From Streptomyces amritsarensis (GTDB taxonomy: Bacteria > Actinomycetota > Actinomycetes > Streptomycetales > Streptomycetaceae), in the NCBI RefSeq assembly GCF_001953875.1, contig NZ_MQUR01000026.1:1-64000 (forward strand): a stretch of 64,000 nt of DNA. Direction: 5' to 3'. The translations under genes and the position numbers were made by a program. The notes below the pieces were generated by a model. It saw only the letters and a program-made list of their open reading frames with translations, did not search any database and was not told the origin of the DNA. The number at the start of each line of letters is the position of its first letter. Positions within the stretch are counted from its first letter, which is position 1. Below, one piece after another: positions 1-7,994 of this stretch.

Positions 1-34
1 CGAGGGGCCCCCGGCCATGGCCGGGGGCCCCTCG
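1..34. terminator. Strong palindromic terminator
   Basis: A perfect 34-nt palindrome: GAGGGGCCCCCGGCC pairs with its complement. It lies 24 nt past the stop codon of the leftward phosphoribosyltransferase gene, so it most likely ends that transcript and possibly one entering from the left. No U-tract is visible, as is usual for high-GC actinobacterial terminators. Confidence 0.7.
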
Positions 35-58
35 CGCAGGTACGGGGACGCGCATCGG

Positions 59-559
59 TCAGGCGTCGAGGACCTGGCCCTCGCGCTTGACGACCGGCGG
101 CTCGACCGACCAGGGGAAGTTGATCCACTCGTCGGTCTTCTTCCACACGTACTCGCACTTCACGAGGGAGTGGGACTTCTCGTAGACGACGGCGGAGCGC
201 ACCTCGGCCACGTGGCCCAGGCAGAAGTCGTGCACCAGCTTCAGCGTCTTGCCGGTGTCGGCGACGTCGTCGGCGATGAGGACCTTCTTGTCGGTGAAGT
301 CGATCGCCTCGGGCACGGGCGCCAGCATCACCGGCATCTCCAGCGTGGTGCCGACGCCGGTGTAGAACTCCACGTTCACCAGGTGGATGTTCTTGCAGTC
401 CAGGGCGTACGCCAGACCGCCGGCGACGAACACGCCGCCGCGGGCGATGCTCAGGATGATGTCGGGCTCGTAGCCGTCGTCGGCGATGGTCTGCGCCAGC
501 TCGCGCACGGCGGCGCCGAAGCCCTCGTAGGTCAGGTTCTCGCGTACTGCGCTGCTCAT
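59..559 (-). CDS. Purine-type phosphoribosyltransferase
   Basis: A 166-residue cytoplasmic protein of the type I phosphoribosyltransferase family, which transfers the phosphoribosyl group of PRPP to a (probably purine) base. The PRPP-binding loop is clear at residues 93-106 ([14 protein letters not shown]), preceded by the GG-containing strand [11 protein letters not shown] (38-48), and the C-terminal WINFPW segment is typical of xanthine/guanine-type members. An in-frame extension to 697 exists, but the ATG at 559 overlaps the dcd stop codon (ATGA), the usual operon arrangement, so I chose it. Substrate is not decided by sequence. It is co-transcribed with dcd, giving a nucleotide salvage pair. 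Confidence 0.9.
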   Translation of the reverse strand: MSSAVRENLTYEGFGAAVRELAQTIADDGYEPDIILSIARGGVFVAGGLAYALDCKNIHLVNVEFYTGVGTTLEMPVMLAPVPEAIDFTDKKVLIADDVADTGKTLKLVHDFCLGHVAEVRSAVVYEKSHSLVKCEYVWKKTDEWINFPWSVEPPVVKREGQVLDA

Positions 560-1143
560 GCCTCGTGCCTCACCTGGGTGCGGTGGAAGTTCTGGAAGGA
601 GCGCGAGGCGGTCGGCCCGCGCTGGCCCTGGTACCGGGATCCGTAGCGTTCGCTGCCGTACGGGAACTCCGCGGGCGAGCTGAGCCGGAACATGCACAGC
701 TGGCCGATCTTCATGCCCGGCCAGAGCTTGATCGGCAGCGTGGCCAGGTTCGACAGCTCAAGAGTCACGTGACCCGAGAACCCGGGGTCGATGAACCCGG
801 CGGTCGAGTGCGTCACGAGGCCGAGGCGGCCCAGGCTGGACTTCCCCTCCAGCCGGGAGGCGATGTCGTCGGGCAGCGTGATGACCTCGTAGGTCGACGC
901 GAGGACGAACTCACCGGGGTGCAGGATGAACGCCTCGTCCCCTTCGGGCTCGACCATCCGGGTCAGGTCCGGCTGCTCGACCGCGGGATCGATGTGGGCG
1001 TAGCGGTGATTCTCGAACACCCGGAAGAACCGGTCGAGACGCACGTCGATGCTGGAGGGCTGCACCATCGCCTCGTCGAACGGGTCGATGCGAACCCGTC
1101 CGCTGTCGATCTCGGCCCGGATGTCTTTGTCAGAGAGAAGCAC
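556..1143 (-). CDS. dcd: dCTP deaminase
   Basis: A 195-residue homotrimeric dUTPase-fold enzyme that converts dCTP to dUTP and ammonia for dTTP synthesis. Hallmarks are the N-terminal [12 protein letters not shown], the [11 protein letters not shown] segment around 99-109 and the [18 protein letters not shown] active-site strand (113-130). Start is GTG at 1143, matching the family N-terminus; the longer in-frame ORF to 1398 has no family similarity. The protein runs about four residues (RHEA) past the usual FHRTQV end, and those codons overlap the start of the downstream phosphoribosyltransferase gene, so the two are translationally coupled. Confidence 0.96.
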   Translation of the reverse strand: MLLSDKDIRAEIDSGRVRIDPFDEAMVQPSSIDVRLDRFFRVFENHRYAHIDPAVEQPDLTRMVEPEGDEAFILHPGEFVLASTYEVITLPDDIASRLEGKSSLGRLGLVTHSTAGFIDPGFSGHVTLELSNLATLPIKLWPGMKIGQLCMFRLSSPAEFPYGSERYGSRYQGQRGPTASRSFQNFHRTQVRHEA

Positions 1144-1213
1144 GCCCCGAGGATACGCAGAGCGCGCGGGCCACCCCCAATCGAAGGGACCGCCCGCGCG
1201 CCCGGCCGTACCT

Positions 1214-1381
1214 CTAGCGCTTGACCGCACCACCGACGGGTACGGCCTGCCGCAAGCGTGCGCACCGCGGACACCGCAGCAGCCGCCCGGGCCCGATCCG
1301 GCCGGCACCGAGGTGCTGCAGCGGGAAGGAGGCGGTACTGAAAACGTGCCCTTCGGCACAGCGGACGACGGTGTGCTCCAT
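1214..1381 (-). CDS. Small zinc-ribbon-like protein
   Basis: A 55-residue ORF beginning [12 protein letters not shown]. The spaced cysteines CAEGH and CPRC suggest a small zinc ribbon. The ATG at 1381 is preceded by GGAAAGGGA at a good distance, while the longer in-frame ORF to 1591 has biased, non-coding-looking sequence. It lies 70 nt upstream of dcd on the same strand and may be its first operon gene. No function is known to me. Confidence 0.65.
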   Translation of the reverse strand: MEHTVVRCAEGHVFSTASFPLQHLGAGRIGPGRLLRCPRCARLRQAVPVGGAVKR

Positions 1382-1603
1382 CGAGTCCCTTTCCCCAACG
1401 AGCCGTACTGCGACGAATCGCCACATTAGGGGATGATCGGCACCCGCTCCAGCCGCCGCTCCGCACCCACGGTACGCCCCAACTCCCGCCCCCACACGCT
1501 CCGGTGCACAGCACAGACAACGGCGACCCCGCGGTGAATGCACCGGGGGTCGATCATGAGGTAGAGTGTGCAACGGTAGGGATCCAGGCAACTGGCCCGC
1601 TGC

Positions 1604-1674
1604 GCGGATGTAGTTTAATGGTAGAACATGAGCTTCCCAAGCTTATAGCGCGGGTTCGATTCCCGTCATCCGCT
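1604..1674 (+). tRNA. tRNA-Gly (anticodon CCC)
   Basis: A complete cloverleaf: acceptor GCGGATG/CATCCGC, D-arm with TAGTTTAATGGTAGAA, anticodon stem TGAGC/GCTTA enclosing TTCCCAA (anticodon CCC, U33 present), and T-arm GCGGG-TTCGATT-CCCGT. Discriminator base is T and no CCA is encoded. The 3' half from base 1634 is repeated at 3089, showing this gene was used as an integration target. Confidence 0.95.
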
Positions 1675-1675
1675 C
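1634..1675 (+). repeat. att repeat (left copy, inside tRNA-Gly)
   Basis: A 42-bp sequence running from the anticodon loop through the tRNA 3' end. It is identical to 3089-3130. Site-specific recombinases of actinomycete integrative elements typically use such 3' tRNA segments, leaving the tRNA intact on one side as seen here. Confidence 0.85.
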
Positions 1676-1682
1676 AGAGACG

Positions 1683-1709
1683 AAGGCCCAGGTCAGCGAC
1701 CTGGGCCTT
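1683..1709. terminator. tRNA-Gly terminator hairpin
   Basis: A 12-bp perfect stem AAGGCCCAGGTC with an AGC loop, 9 nt after the tRNA. The same hairpin recurs at 3138-3164. Confidence 0.8.
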
Positions 1710-1994
1710 CATCGTTGTCTAGACCTCTCAGGGGTCTCCGTGCCCTCCGCGTGCCCCAACTCGCAGGAATATCCTGCCCACAGCGCCTTCGCGTACCACC
1801 GGCCCCCCTACTCCGCGAGCCACTCAAGGTGCCGCTCGACCTCGACGGAGAGGATGGCCGGCAGGTCGCCCACTCACCCACACACCAGCCGCTGGACTTG
1901 GCGTCGCCCTCGACGCAAGGTCTTTCCTTTCGGACGAGGCTCTTAATGACAAGTAGCCTTTGCGATTTATCGGCGTGGGGTCCACACTGCTCCC

Positions 1995-2264
1995 ATGACC
2001 GACAAGCCCCGCGCCCGAGCTCCGCAGGCCGCCCTGACCGACGCGCAGAAGCTCGAACTGGATCGGGCGAAGAAGGCCGCCGACGATGCCGTCGCGCACT
2101 TCCGTGAGACCGCGGGGCGTATCGCCGTAGACCTCGGCCGCGGCGGAGCGCCGGCCGTCGCCCGGCACATGGAGTGGACACCCCAGTACGCGTCCACCCT
2201 CGCCGCCGCCTACAAGGCCAAGCAGGCCGCCCAGGGCAGCGAGACCGAGGAGGTGGCGGCATGA
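1995..2264 (+). CDS. Small hypothetical protein of the tRNA-Gly island
   Basis: An 89-residue, charged, mostly helical protein with a long Lys/Ala-rich helix (DAQKLELDRAKKAADDAVAHF, here residues about 16-36) and a possible HTH-like segment (PAVARHMEWTPQYASTLAAAY). It overlaps the next gene by 4 bp (ATGA), so all three genes of the island form one operon. It may be a small DNA-binding protein, possibly the regulator of the downstream pair; I do not recognise a named family. Confidence 0.7.
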   Translation: MTDKPRARAPQAALTDAQKLELDRAKKAADDAVAHFRETAGRIAVDLGRGGAPAVARHMEWTPQYASTLAAAYKAKQAAQGSETEEVAA

Positions 2265-2602
2265 CGACCGCCCCCAGGCCGTCCGGCATCCCGCCCATGC
2301 CCGAGCGGAACACGAAGGCGTTGCGCACCGCGATCGCCGAGCACACACCGCAGCTCCTCGCCGACTTCGACGCCCACTGGAAGTGGGCCATCGGCGACGC
2401 GCACGACATCGCCCCGGTACCGGCGTTCCTCGCCCAGTGGTGGGCCGAGTTTGCCATCGCCCGCGATCCCTCACTCGACCGGCACATCCACGACCTGGAA
2501 AGCCGGGCAGCCGACGCGTCGACGAACGCCGAGGCCACACAGTTGCTCACGCAGGCCGCGCACCTTCGGCGCGAGGCGGGGAAGGCGGAGCCCGGCCAGT
2601 GA
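2261..2602 (+). CDS. DUF6247-like protein, probable antitoxin partner
   Basis: A 113-residue acidic protein beginning MTTAPRPSGIPPMPERNTKALRTAI. Its form (an N-terminal PPMP turn, then long helices ending in a predicted amphipathic tail) resembles DUF6247 proteins often found before RelE-like toxins in Streptomyces. The start ATG overlaps the upstream stop and its own stop overlaps the GTG of the next gene. The antitoxin role is inferred from this gene order. Confidence 0.6.
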   Translation: MTTAPRPSGIPPMPERNTKALRTAIAEHTPQLLADFDAHWKWAIGDAHDIAPVPAFLAQWWAEFAIARDPSLDRHIHDLESRAADASTNAEATQLLTQAAHLRREAGKAEPGQ

Positions 2603-2919
2603 GCGACTTCATGGGGCCGCCCTGGCAGATGGACTGGGTCGATACGGCCCGGACCGCCCGCGACTCCCTACCCAAGCCGGTACGCGACCTGATCGACGGC
2701 ATCCGAGCCGAACTGGTCACCGTCGAGGACCCCTGTTTCCGCGGTACCGACAACATCCCGGATCTCCCACCCGGCTGCCGTATCGCCCCGCTTCGGTCGA
2801 CGGTGCCGAACGGACTGTACGTCTGCTACTTCGATCACGGCCGGGGCTGGATCCACTACACGTTCACCCGCCGCACCGCCGACCCGCAGATCATCGTCGA
2901 GGAGGTGTTCTGGCAGTGA
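2599..2919 (+). CDS. RelE/ParE-like small protein, probable toxin
   Basis: A 106-residue protein starting at a GTG that overlaps the previous stop. The C-terminal half (residues about 60-106: RIAPLRSTVPNGLYVCYFDHGRGWIHYTF...) reads as the antiparallel sheet of a RelE-superfamily fold, ending IIVEEVFWQ. If it is a toxin it would act on mRNA at the ribosome. Fold assignment is by eye and the pairing with the DUF6247-like gene is contextual. Presence of a TA pair could explain why this small element has been retained. Confidence 0.5.
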   Translation: MSDFMGPPWQMDWVDTARTARDSLPKPVRDLIDGIRAELVTVEDPCFRGTDNIPDLPPGCRIAPLRSTVPNGLYVCYFDHGRGWIHYTFTRRTADPQIIVEEVFWQ

Positions 2920-3088
2920 CCTGCGACAACACCCTCGCGCATCCAGCCGGCGCGGAAGCCGTGCCACAACGTGCCAGTAGGGGCGGTAAACAGCGGTCAA
3001 CAAGGGTCGCACCGAAGCAGCCATAACGGCATCGTCAGCGGTCGTATTCGCAGGTCAGAGACTGTGCGCCTACCCAAGTACCGGGTGA

Positions 3089-3130
3089 TTCCCAAGCTTA
3101 TAGCGCGGGTTCGATTCCCGTCATCCGCTC
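3089..3130 (+). repeat. att repeat (right copy)
   Basis: A 42-bp exact copy of 1634-1675, lacking the 5' half of the tRNA, so it is not a functional tRNA gene. Confidence 0.85.
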
Positions 3131-3137
3131 TTGCAAG

Positions 3138-3164
3138 AAGGCCCAGGTCAGCGACCTGGGCCTT
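3138..3164. terminator. Second copy of the tRNA terminator
   Basis: The same 12-bp stem as at 1683-1709. The bases between the att core and the hairpin, and just after it, differ from the left copy, showing two diverged chromosomal or element versions of the tRNA downstream region. Confidence 0.7.
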
Positions 3165-3212
3165 CGTCATTGTCTAGACCTTTCTCGGCGTCGCGCACCA
3201 CCTGCGCCCGCA

Positions 3213-3410
3213 TCACCTCGTGAGATGTCCGAGGTGATGCGTCAGGAGGTCCGCGAAGCGCGGCAGGCCGGCTTTCGCGAGTCGGGCGACGGCATCAGCG
3301 ATCGTGACGGGCGGATTGCGCTTCTCTCCGGCGAGCCTGACCACCGTCTCCGCCACCCCGTGCGGCAACTCGCCGTACAGCCCGCACAGATGCAGACGAT
3401 GACCCGGATC
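3213..3410 (-). pseudogene. C-terminal fragment of an unrecognised protein
   Basis: The reading frame ending at 3213 is protein-like over its last 65 residues (LHLCGLYGELPHGVAETVVRL, then VTIADAVARLAKAGLPRFADLL), but the upstream part of the open frame is low-complexity and has no convincing start. It looks like the tail of a larger helical protein whose front was lost, plausibly when the adjacent element integrated. I cannot name the family. Nothing else is recognisable between 3411 and 3640. Confidence 0.45.
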
Positions 3411-3640
3411 CGCGCCGCCCCTCGGCCTTGCGACCGCCGGTCCGGCGAGGCCTCGGAGCGGGTGGCAAACGGCGCCGCGCCAAGGCGACACCGGCACGCC
3501 CGCACCACACGGCCCTCTACGTGGGTCGCAGTTGATGCTCGGCAGACGTGGGGATCCGCATCGCGATGCCATGCGGCCCTTCGGGTGGTCCCTGTAGGAA
3601 CCCGCTGGACGGGCGCCCCGTGCGAGCAGTTCGCGACACG

Positions 3641-4276
3641 TCAGTTCGGTCCCGCTCCCCCCTCGGGCGTCTGGGCAGTCGCGAAGATCCGGTCCAGGTG
3701 GTGATGGAGCACCGCGATCGCCGACTCCGGGGTCCGCTGGCCCACGAGGATGCTGGTACCCATGGCCGCCGCCATCGCGAGCAGGCTGATCGCCTCCGTG
3801 CGGGCGTCGGCGTCCGGGTCGGCCAGGCCGGCCCCCTGCGCGTGCTCCAGGAGTCCGGTCAGGGCGTTCTCCGCGGCGTCGGGGTTGTCGATGAAGGGCT
3901 GCGCAGCCAGCGCCTCGTCGGTCACGGAGAGGATCGCGTAGGAGCTGTACAGCAGGTGGAACGTACGGCTCTCCTCGTCGGTCGGCAGCGAGGCCGACAG
4001 CAGCGCCTCCACCGTGGCACGCGGGCCCGGGTCCGGGCCGGCAGCCGCCAAGCGGGCTCCCACCCTCGCGGTGAAGCGGTCGGTCAGGTGTTGGAGGCCG
4101 TGGAAGAGCAGCTTCTCCTTGGTCTCGAAGTAGTACTGCACGAGCCGGAGCGACACACCGGCCTCCGCCGCCACGTCGCGCATGCCGACGGCATGCAGCC
4201 CCCGCCGCCCCGCCACCTGGATGAGTGCCTCGGCGATCTGGGCGCGCCGCTCCTCGTGATCCACACGCTTCGGCAT
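3641..4276 (-). CDS. TetR family repressor
   Basis: A 211-residue regulator. The N-terminal HTH (RDVAAEAGVSLRLVQYYF, about residues 30-47) is a typical TetR recognition unit, followed by an all-helical ligand domain. Start ATG at 4276 gives MPKRVDHEERRAQIAEAL. It is divergent from the alpha/beta hydrolase gene and the 127-bp gap contains two identical-architecture inverted repeats (4335-4372), so it most likely represses the hydrolase and itself. The inducer is unknown, probably the hydrolase substrate. Confidence 0.9.
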   Translation of the reverse strand: MPKRVDHEERRAQIAEALIQVAGRRGLHAVGMRDVAAEAGVSLRLVQYYFETKEKLLFHGLQHLTDRFTARVGARLAAAGPDPGPRATVEALLSASLPTDEESRTFHLLYSSYAILSVTDEALAAQPFIDNPDAAENALTGLLEHAQGAGLADPDADARTEAISLLAMAAAMGTSILVGQRTPESAIAVLHHHLDRIFATAQTPEGGAGPN

Positions 4277-4334
4277 GTTCCCGTGTCTCCGCCTGTCGAC
4301 AGTGGGTGCCCGCTCCGCCACCCGAACCCCTTCA

Positions 4335-4372
4335 TGATACCGGTGTACCATATTGGTGATACGTTCGTACCA
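4335..4372. promoter_or_regulatory. Double TetR operator
   Basis: Two imperfect palindromes of the form TGATAC-N4-GTACCA, at 4335-4350 and 4357-4372, lie 22 bp apart (two helical turns, same DNA face). They sit between the divergent TetR and hydrolase genes, 32 bp upstream of the hydrolase start, where bound repressor would block transcription. Confidence 0.75.
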
Positions 4373-4403
4373 CGAAGAACGGATCTTCACAGGAGGTGCC
4401 GCC

Positions 4404-5342
4404 GTGCCCGAGAACACCGCCCGCGTACGCCGCGATGTCGGCCGCTACGTCGATGACGCCCTGCGCGACCGCTACTTCGCCGCCGCCGACGTTCTCTACG
4501 CGATGGGCGCACCAGCCCGCGCCGAGACGGACGTGGAGACCAGCTTCGGCACCACCCACGTCTACCGGTACGGCCCGTCGGACCCCGCCGCCGACTCCCG
4601 GACCCCGATCGTCCTGATCCACGGTGCCGGCTACAGCTCGGCGATGTGGTACCCCAACACCCCCGGGCTCAGCCTCGACCGCCCCGTCTACGCCCTCGAC
4701 ACCCCGGGCGACGCGGGCCGCAGCGTCCACCGCGAGCCCATGTGGCAGCCCGAGCGCGCCGCCCAGTGGATGGAGGAGGCCCTCGACGCGCTCGGCCTCG
4801 ACCGGGTACACCTCGTCGGCTCCTCCTACGGCGGCTGGCTGGTGCTCAACCAAGCCCACCGGCGGCCCGGACGGCTCGCCTCGGTCACCGCCCTCGACCC
4901 CGGCGGCCTGGAGAAGGTCGGCCTGCGCTTCTTCGGCTGGGTCTTCGTGAGCCTGTTCGCCACCTTCGCCCCGAAGGCGTTGCGGCCCCGGCTCGCGAAG
5001 TGGCTGGACCAGCCGGTCCTCGCCGTCCCCGAGATGCGCACGTGGATCCAGCTCGGCGCCCGCGCGTACCGGATCCGCCGCCCCGCACCGCTTCCGCTGA
5101 CCGAGGACGCGCTGCGATCCATCCGGACCCCGCTCTACGTCATCATGGGCAAGCACAGCCTGCTCGTACACCCCAAGCGGCAGCTGGAACGCGTACCGCG
5201 CCTCGTCCCCGGAGCCCGCGCGGAGATCATCACCGCGACGGGGCACGGCCCGCAGATCGACCACCCCGACGTGGTCAACGCCCGGATGCTGTCCTTCATG
5301 GAGGACGTCGACTCCCTCGGCCCCGCTGCGGTCGACACGTAG
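4404..5342 (+). CDS. Alpha/beta hydrolase
   Basis: A 312-residue soluble hydrolase. The oxyanion-loop motif IHGAGYSS follows the first core strand, the nucleophile elbow GSSYGG places Ser141, and His281 in TGHG is the catalytic histidine; the acid residue is not obvious to me. GTG at 4404 is chosen because AGGAGG lies 7 nt upstream; an in-frame ATG at 4353 would start inside the operator. Substrate is unknown (esterase, lactonase or haloperoxidase-like chemistry are all possible). Controlled by the adjacent TetR. Confidence 0.88.
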   Translation: MPENTARVRRDVGRYVDDALRDRYFAAADVLYAMGAPARAETDVETSFGTTHVYRYGPSDPAADSRTPIVLIHGAGYSSAMWYPNTPGLSLDRPVYALDTPGDAGRSVHREPMWQPERAAQWMEEALDALGLDRVHLVGSSYGGWLVLNQAHRRPGRLASVTALDPGGLEKVGLRFFGWVFVSLFATFAPKALRPRLAKWLDQPVLAVPEMRTWIQLGARAYRIRRPAPLPLTEDALRSIRTPLYVIMGKHSLLVHPKRQLERVPRLVPGARAEIITATGHGPQIDHPDVVNARMLSFMEDVDSLGPAAVDT

Positions 5343-5411
5343 GGCTGCAAAAGGGGAAACGGCGCCGAACCGCCCGCTCGGTGCCGCAACGCGCCGGGGT
5401 CAACCGGCGCG

Positions 5412-6215
5412 TCAAGGCCGCAGGTGCCGCAGGGTGAACTCGGGGGCTGCGTAGGAACCGGCCTGTGGCGCTGCGGAGTCGGCGGGAGTGCTGGCGCCTG
5501 CGATGTGTTCGGCATGTGCTTCGGCGTCGTCGGACGGTGTGTAGTCCAGCTCTGCCTGCGTGGGCAGCTCCCAGAAGCGGCGGGTGTTGGCCGAGACGGC
5601 GTACACCGTGGCGAAGCGGGTGGCGGGTGTGGCCGTGAGCGCGGCTTTGACGTAGCCGACGGTGTCGCGCGGACTCAGCCATGTCGCCAGGTGCCGGGGC
5701 TCGGTGGGTGCCTGCTCGAAGCTGCCGATGCGCAGGCAGACGACCGACAGCCCGAACTTGTCCGCGTACAGCTGGCCCAGGGCCTCGACTGCCACCTTGC
5801 TCACCCCGTACAAGCCGTCCGGTCGCGCCGGCTCCTGCGGGCCGGTGAGGTGCCCGGTGGGATAGAAGCCGGTCACGCGGTTGCTGCTGGCCAGCACCAC
5901 CCGCTCGATTCCGTTGCGCCGGGCGGCCTCCAGGACGTTGTGGGTGCCCAGTACGTTCGCTTCCAGCAGCTCGGCGAGGGGCGCCTCGTCCGGCAGGCCG
6001 CCCAGGTGGAGCACGCAGTCCACCCCCGAGAGTGCCGACTCCACGGCCGGCGCGTCGCGCAGGTCTACGGTGTGCACGTCCTCGTTGGCCGCCTCCCGCC
6101 GCAGCGGGACACGGTCGAGCAGGACGAGCCGGGTGGCCTCCTGTCGCAGCGCCTCCCGCACGACAGAGCCGATATTCCCTGCCGCACCGGTGACGGCCAC
6201 CGTTCCCAGGACCAT
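5412..6215 (-). CDS. Uronate dehydrogenase-like NAD-dependent SDR
   Basis: A 267-residue extended short-chain dehydrogenase. Rossmann motif TGAAGNIG is at 9-16; Ser111, Tyr136 and Lys140 (YGVSK) form the catalytic set. The segments LGGLPDEAPL and ASSNRVTGFYPTGH resemble bacterial uronate dehydrogenases (hexuronate to aldaro-lactone). Start ATG at 6215 has GGAGGGGG upstream; the longer frame does not look coding. It lies 64 nt beyond the end of the NmrA-type gene on the same strand and may share its transcript. Confidence 0.85.
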   Translation of the reverse strand: MVLGTVAVTGAAGNIGSVVREALRQEATRLVLLDRVPLRREAANEDVHTVDLRDAPAVESALSGVDCVLHLGGLPDEAPLAELLEANVLGTHNVLEAARRNGIERVVLASSNRVTGFYPTGHLTGPQEPARPDGLYGVSKVAVEALGQLYADKFGLSVVCLRIGSFEQAPTEPRHLATWLSPRDTVGYVKAALTATPATRFATVYAVSANTRRFWELPTQAELDYTPSDDAEAHAEHIAGASTPADSAAPQAGSYAAPEFTLRHLRP

Positions 6216-6279
6216 TGCCCCACCCCCTCCGGAACCCGAAACCCTCTGCCTTCGCAGCCGTGATTCTCGCACCGGGGTG

Positions 6280-7092
6280 CTACGCGGCTGCCGCTGCGAG
6301 CGGTGAGCGGGGTGCTCGGCCCAGCAGCCGGCGCAGATCGCCACTGGTACGCGCCATGAAGCCGGCGGCGATGGCGGAGTAGGTACCGATCAGCATCGGC
6401 ACCTGGAACGGCTCGGCACCGGAGGCGGCGAGCCGTTCGCGAGCCTGGGCGAGTGTCTCCGGCTCGTAGGTGGCATCCGCTCCGTGCGCCTGCGCCAGGT
6501 CCGCGCCGCCGATGGCCTGCTCGCCGACGAGTTCATGGACGCGGCCGGCATGGGCGGCCGCGTCCACCGCCACGAGCGCTGCGACATCGGCCAGATCCGC
6601 CCGCGTGACGGCGGCCAGCCTGCCATCGCCGAGCGGGGCGGTGATCCGGTTGTCCGCCGACGGCGCCGCGAGTCCGGCCAGCAGCTCCGCGTAGAGGCCG
6701 TTGCGCAGGATCGTCCAGTCCATGCCGCTCTCCTGGAGCCGACGCTCGGTCCAGCGGTGCGGCAGGGCGTACGGGAGGTGGTCACCGGCGGCGGTCAGGC
6801 TCGTATAGACGACATGGCCCACACCCGCCTTCCGGGCGGCGTCGAGGGCGGCGCCGTGCCGGGCCATGACGGTGTCGTCCTCGCCGTAGCCCGCGGAGAT
6901 CATCAGGAGCACATCCACACCCGCGAAACCCTGGGAAAGGCCGTCGGGATCGTCGAAGTCGATGCGGCGGACGGGCAACGGGGCTTGGATCTGCCGCGGA
7001 TCGCGCGTCCCGAGGACGGTGTCGCCGCGACCCGCCAGCCGCTCGGCGACGAGCGTGCCCAGAGCGCCGGCTGCGCCAGTGACCAGGATCAT
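6280..7092 (-). CDS. NmrA/QorB-type NAD(P)H-binding oxidoreductase
   Basis: A 270-residue atypical SDR with N-terminal dinucleotide motif TGAAGALG (5-12) and no YxxxK pair, resembling NmrA/QorB quinone-reductase-type proteins. Divergent from an HxlR regulator, a common actinobacterial pairing for redox or electrophile-responsive enzymes. The 86-bp gap contains the repeated heptamer AGGTTCT at 7093 and 7113, which may be part of the HxlR site. Physiological substrate is not deducible. Confidence 0.85.
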   Translation of the reverse strand: MILVTGAAGALGTLVAERLAGRGDTVLGTRDPRQIQAPLPVRRIDFDDPDGLSQGFAGVDVLLMISAGYGEDDTVMARHGAALDAARKAGVGHVVYTSLTAAGDHLPYALPHRWTERRLQESGMDWTILRNGLYAELLAGLAAPSADNRITAPLGDGRLAAVTRADLADVAALVAVDAAAHAGRVHELVGEQAIGGADLAQAHGADATYEPETLAQARERLAASGAEPFQVPMLIGTYSAIAAGFMARTSGDLRRLLGRAPRSPLAAAAA

Positions 7093-7178
7093 GAGGTTCT
7101 CCCTGTTCAGATAGGTTCTTTTCGGTAACCGGGATTCATCCTGCGGTGGGGCGCCGGGGGGCGTAAGGAGGCACTTCG

Positions 7179-7604
7179 ATGTCGGTGAGGCACACGGGAG
7201 TAACCACGGCTGCGACCATCGGACCCGTCGTCAGCTGCGGGGAGGAACACGAGGACTGCGGCATCCGCGAGGTGCTCGACCGGCTCGGAGACAAATGGTC
7301 GGTCCTGGTCGTCGTCGAACTGGCCCAGGGCATACGCCGCTTCCGGCAACTCCAGCGCGCCGTGCCCGGCATCTCACAGCGGATGCTGACACTGACGGTG
7401 CGCCGGCTGGAACGCGACGGGCTGGTCTCCCGGACGGTGCATCCCACGGTGCCACCGCAGGTCGAGTACGAGCTCACCCCGATGGGCCACAGCCTGACCC
7501 ATCTGGTGAAAACCCTCGCCGACTGGTCAGCGGAACACCGCGACCCCATAGCTCGGGCGCGCCGGGAATGGGATGCCGAGCATCCCGGCTCTGGGATCCG
7601 CTGA
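7179..7604 (+). CDS. HxlR family transcriptional regulator
   Basis: A 141-residue MarR-like winged-helix protein. The HxlR signature is intact: C20 and C27 around the entry helix, then [43 protein letters not shown]. The conserved cysteines suggest redox or electrophile sensing, as for other HxlR proteins. AAGGAGG lies 8 nt before the ATG. Expected target is the divergent NmrA-type gene. Confidence 0.92.
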   Translation: MSVRHTGVTTAATIGPVVSCGEEHEDCGIREVLDRLGDKWSVLVVVELAQGIRRFRQLQRAVPGISQRMLTLTVRRLERDGLVSRTVHPTVPPQVEYELTPMGHSLTHLVKTLADWSAEHRDPIARARREWDAEHPGSGIR

Positions 7605-7625
7605 GCGAACGCGCCATCGCATACG

Positions 7626-7994
7626 TCACAGCAAGGTGATCAGGATGATCACCGCGGCCCCGCCGAAGATGAGCATCTGGAGGAGCGCGGACAGCTCGTT
7701 GAGGGCTTTCTGGTAGAAGGACTGCTTGGAGAACGACCGCGGCTCGTAGGCGGCGAGCACCTGGTACAGGTCGTCCACCGCCTGCGAGGTCACGGCGGCG
7801 TCGCGGACGATCTGCGAGACCGCGCCGGCCTCGGCGGCGACGACCGTCTCGGCAATCTGCGGATCGGTCCACAGGTTCACGATCACGAAGGCCAGGATGA
7901 TCCCGCCGACCACCAGCACGGCGAGCCCGGTGGTCGGCAGGTGGTTGAGCAGCCACAGCTTCGCGGTGTTCGCAGCAGCCCGTCCTCCACCCAG
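7626..7994 (-). pseudogene. Internally deleted DUF4239 (bestrophin-like) gene
   Basis: Reading from 7994, the frame gives a first membrane segment (LLNHLPTTGLAVLVVGG) joined directly to ILAFVIVNLW, then IVRDA joined to VDDLYQVLAAYEP, then LQMLIFGGAAVIILITLL. These are recognisable pieces of DUF4239 proteins, which normally exceed 230 residues, but with the linkers and the last membrane segments missing. There is no clean start: the frame follows directly on the upstream stop, and the first usable GTG is at 7919. Most likely a gene shortened by several in-frame deletions; a functional 97-residue mini-protein is less likely. Confidence 0.55.

Larger units (their letters stand above)
1676..3130 (+). 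mobile_element. Remnant of a tRNA-Gly integrative element
   Basis: About 1.45 kb bounded by the 42-bp direct repeats. It carries three small overlapping rightward genes (1995-2919) but no integrase, excisionase or replication gene, so it is either a deletion remnant or a non-autonomous island. Both ends also carry the same terminator hairpin downstream of the repeat. The stretch 1710-1994 holds no convincing gene; 2920-3088 likewise. The clean tRNA on the left suggests integration restored the tRNA gene. Confidence 0.7.

Noticed and set aside
3089..3130. Second tRNA-Gly gene
   Set aside because: Only the 3' half of the tRNA is present; acceptor 5' strand and D-arm are missing.
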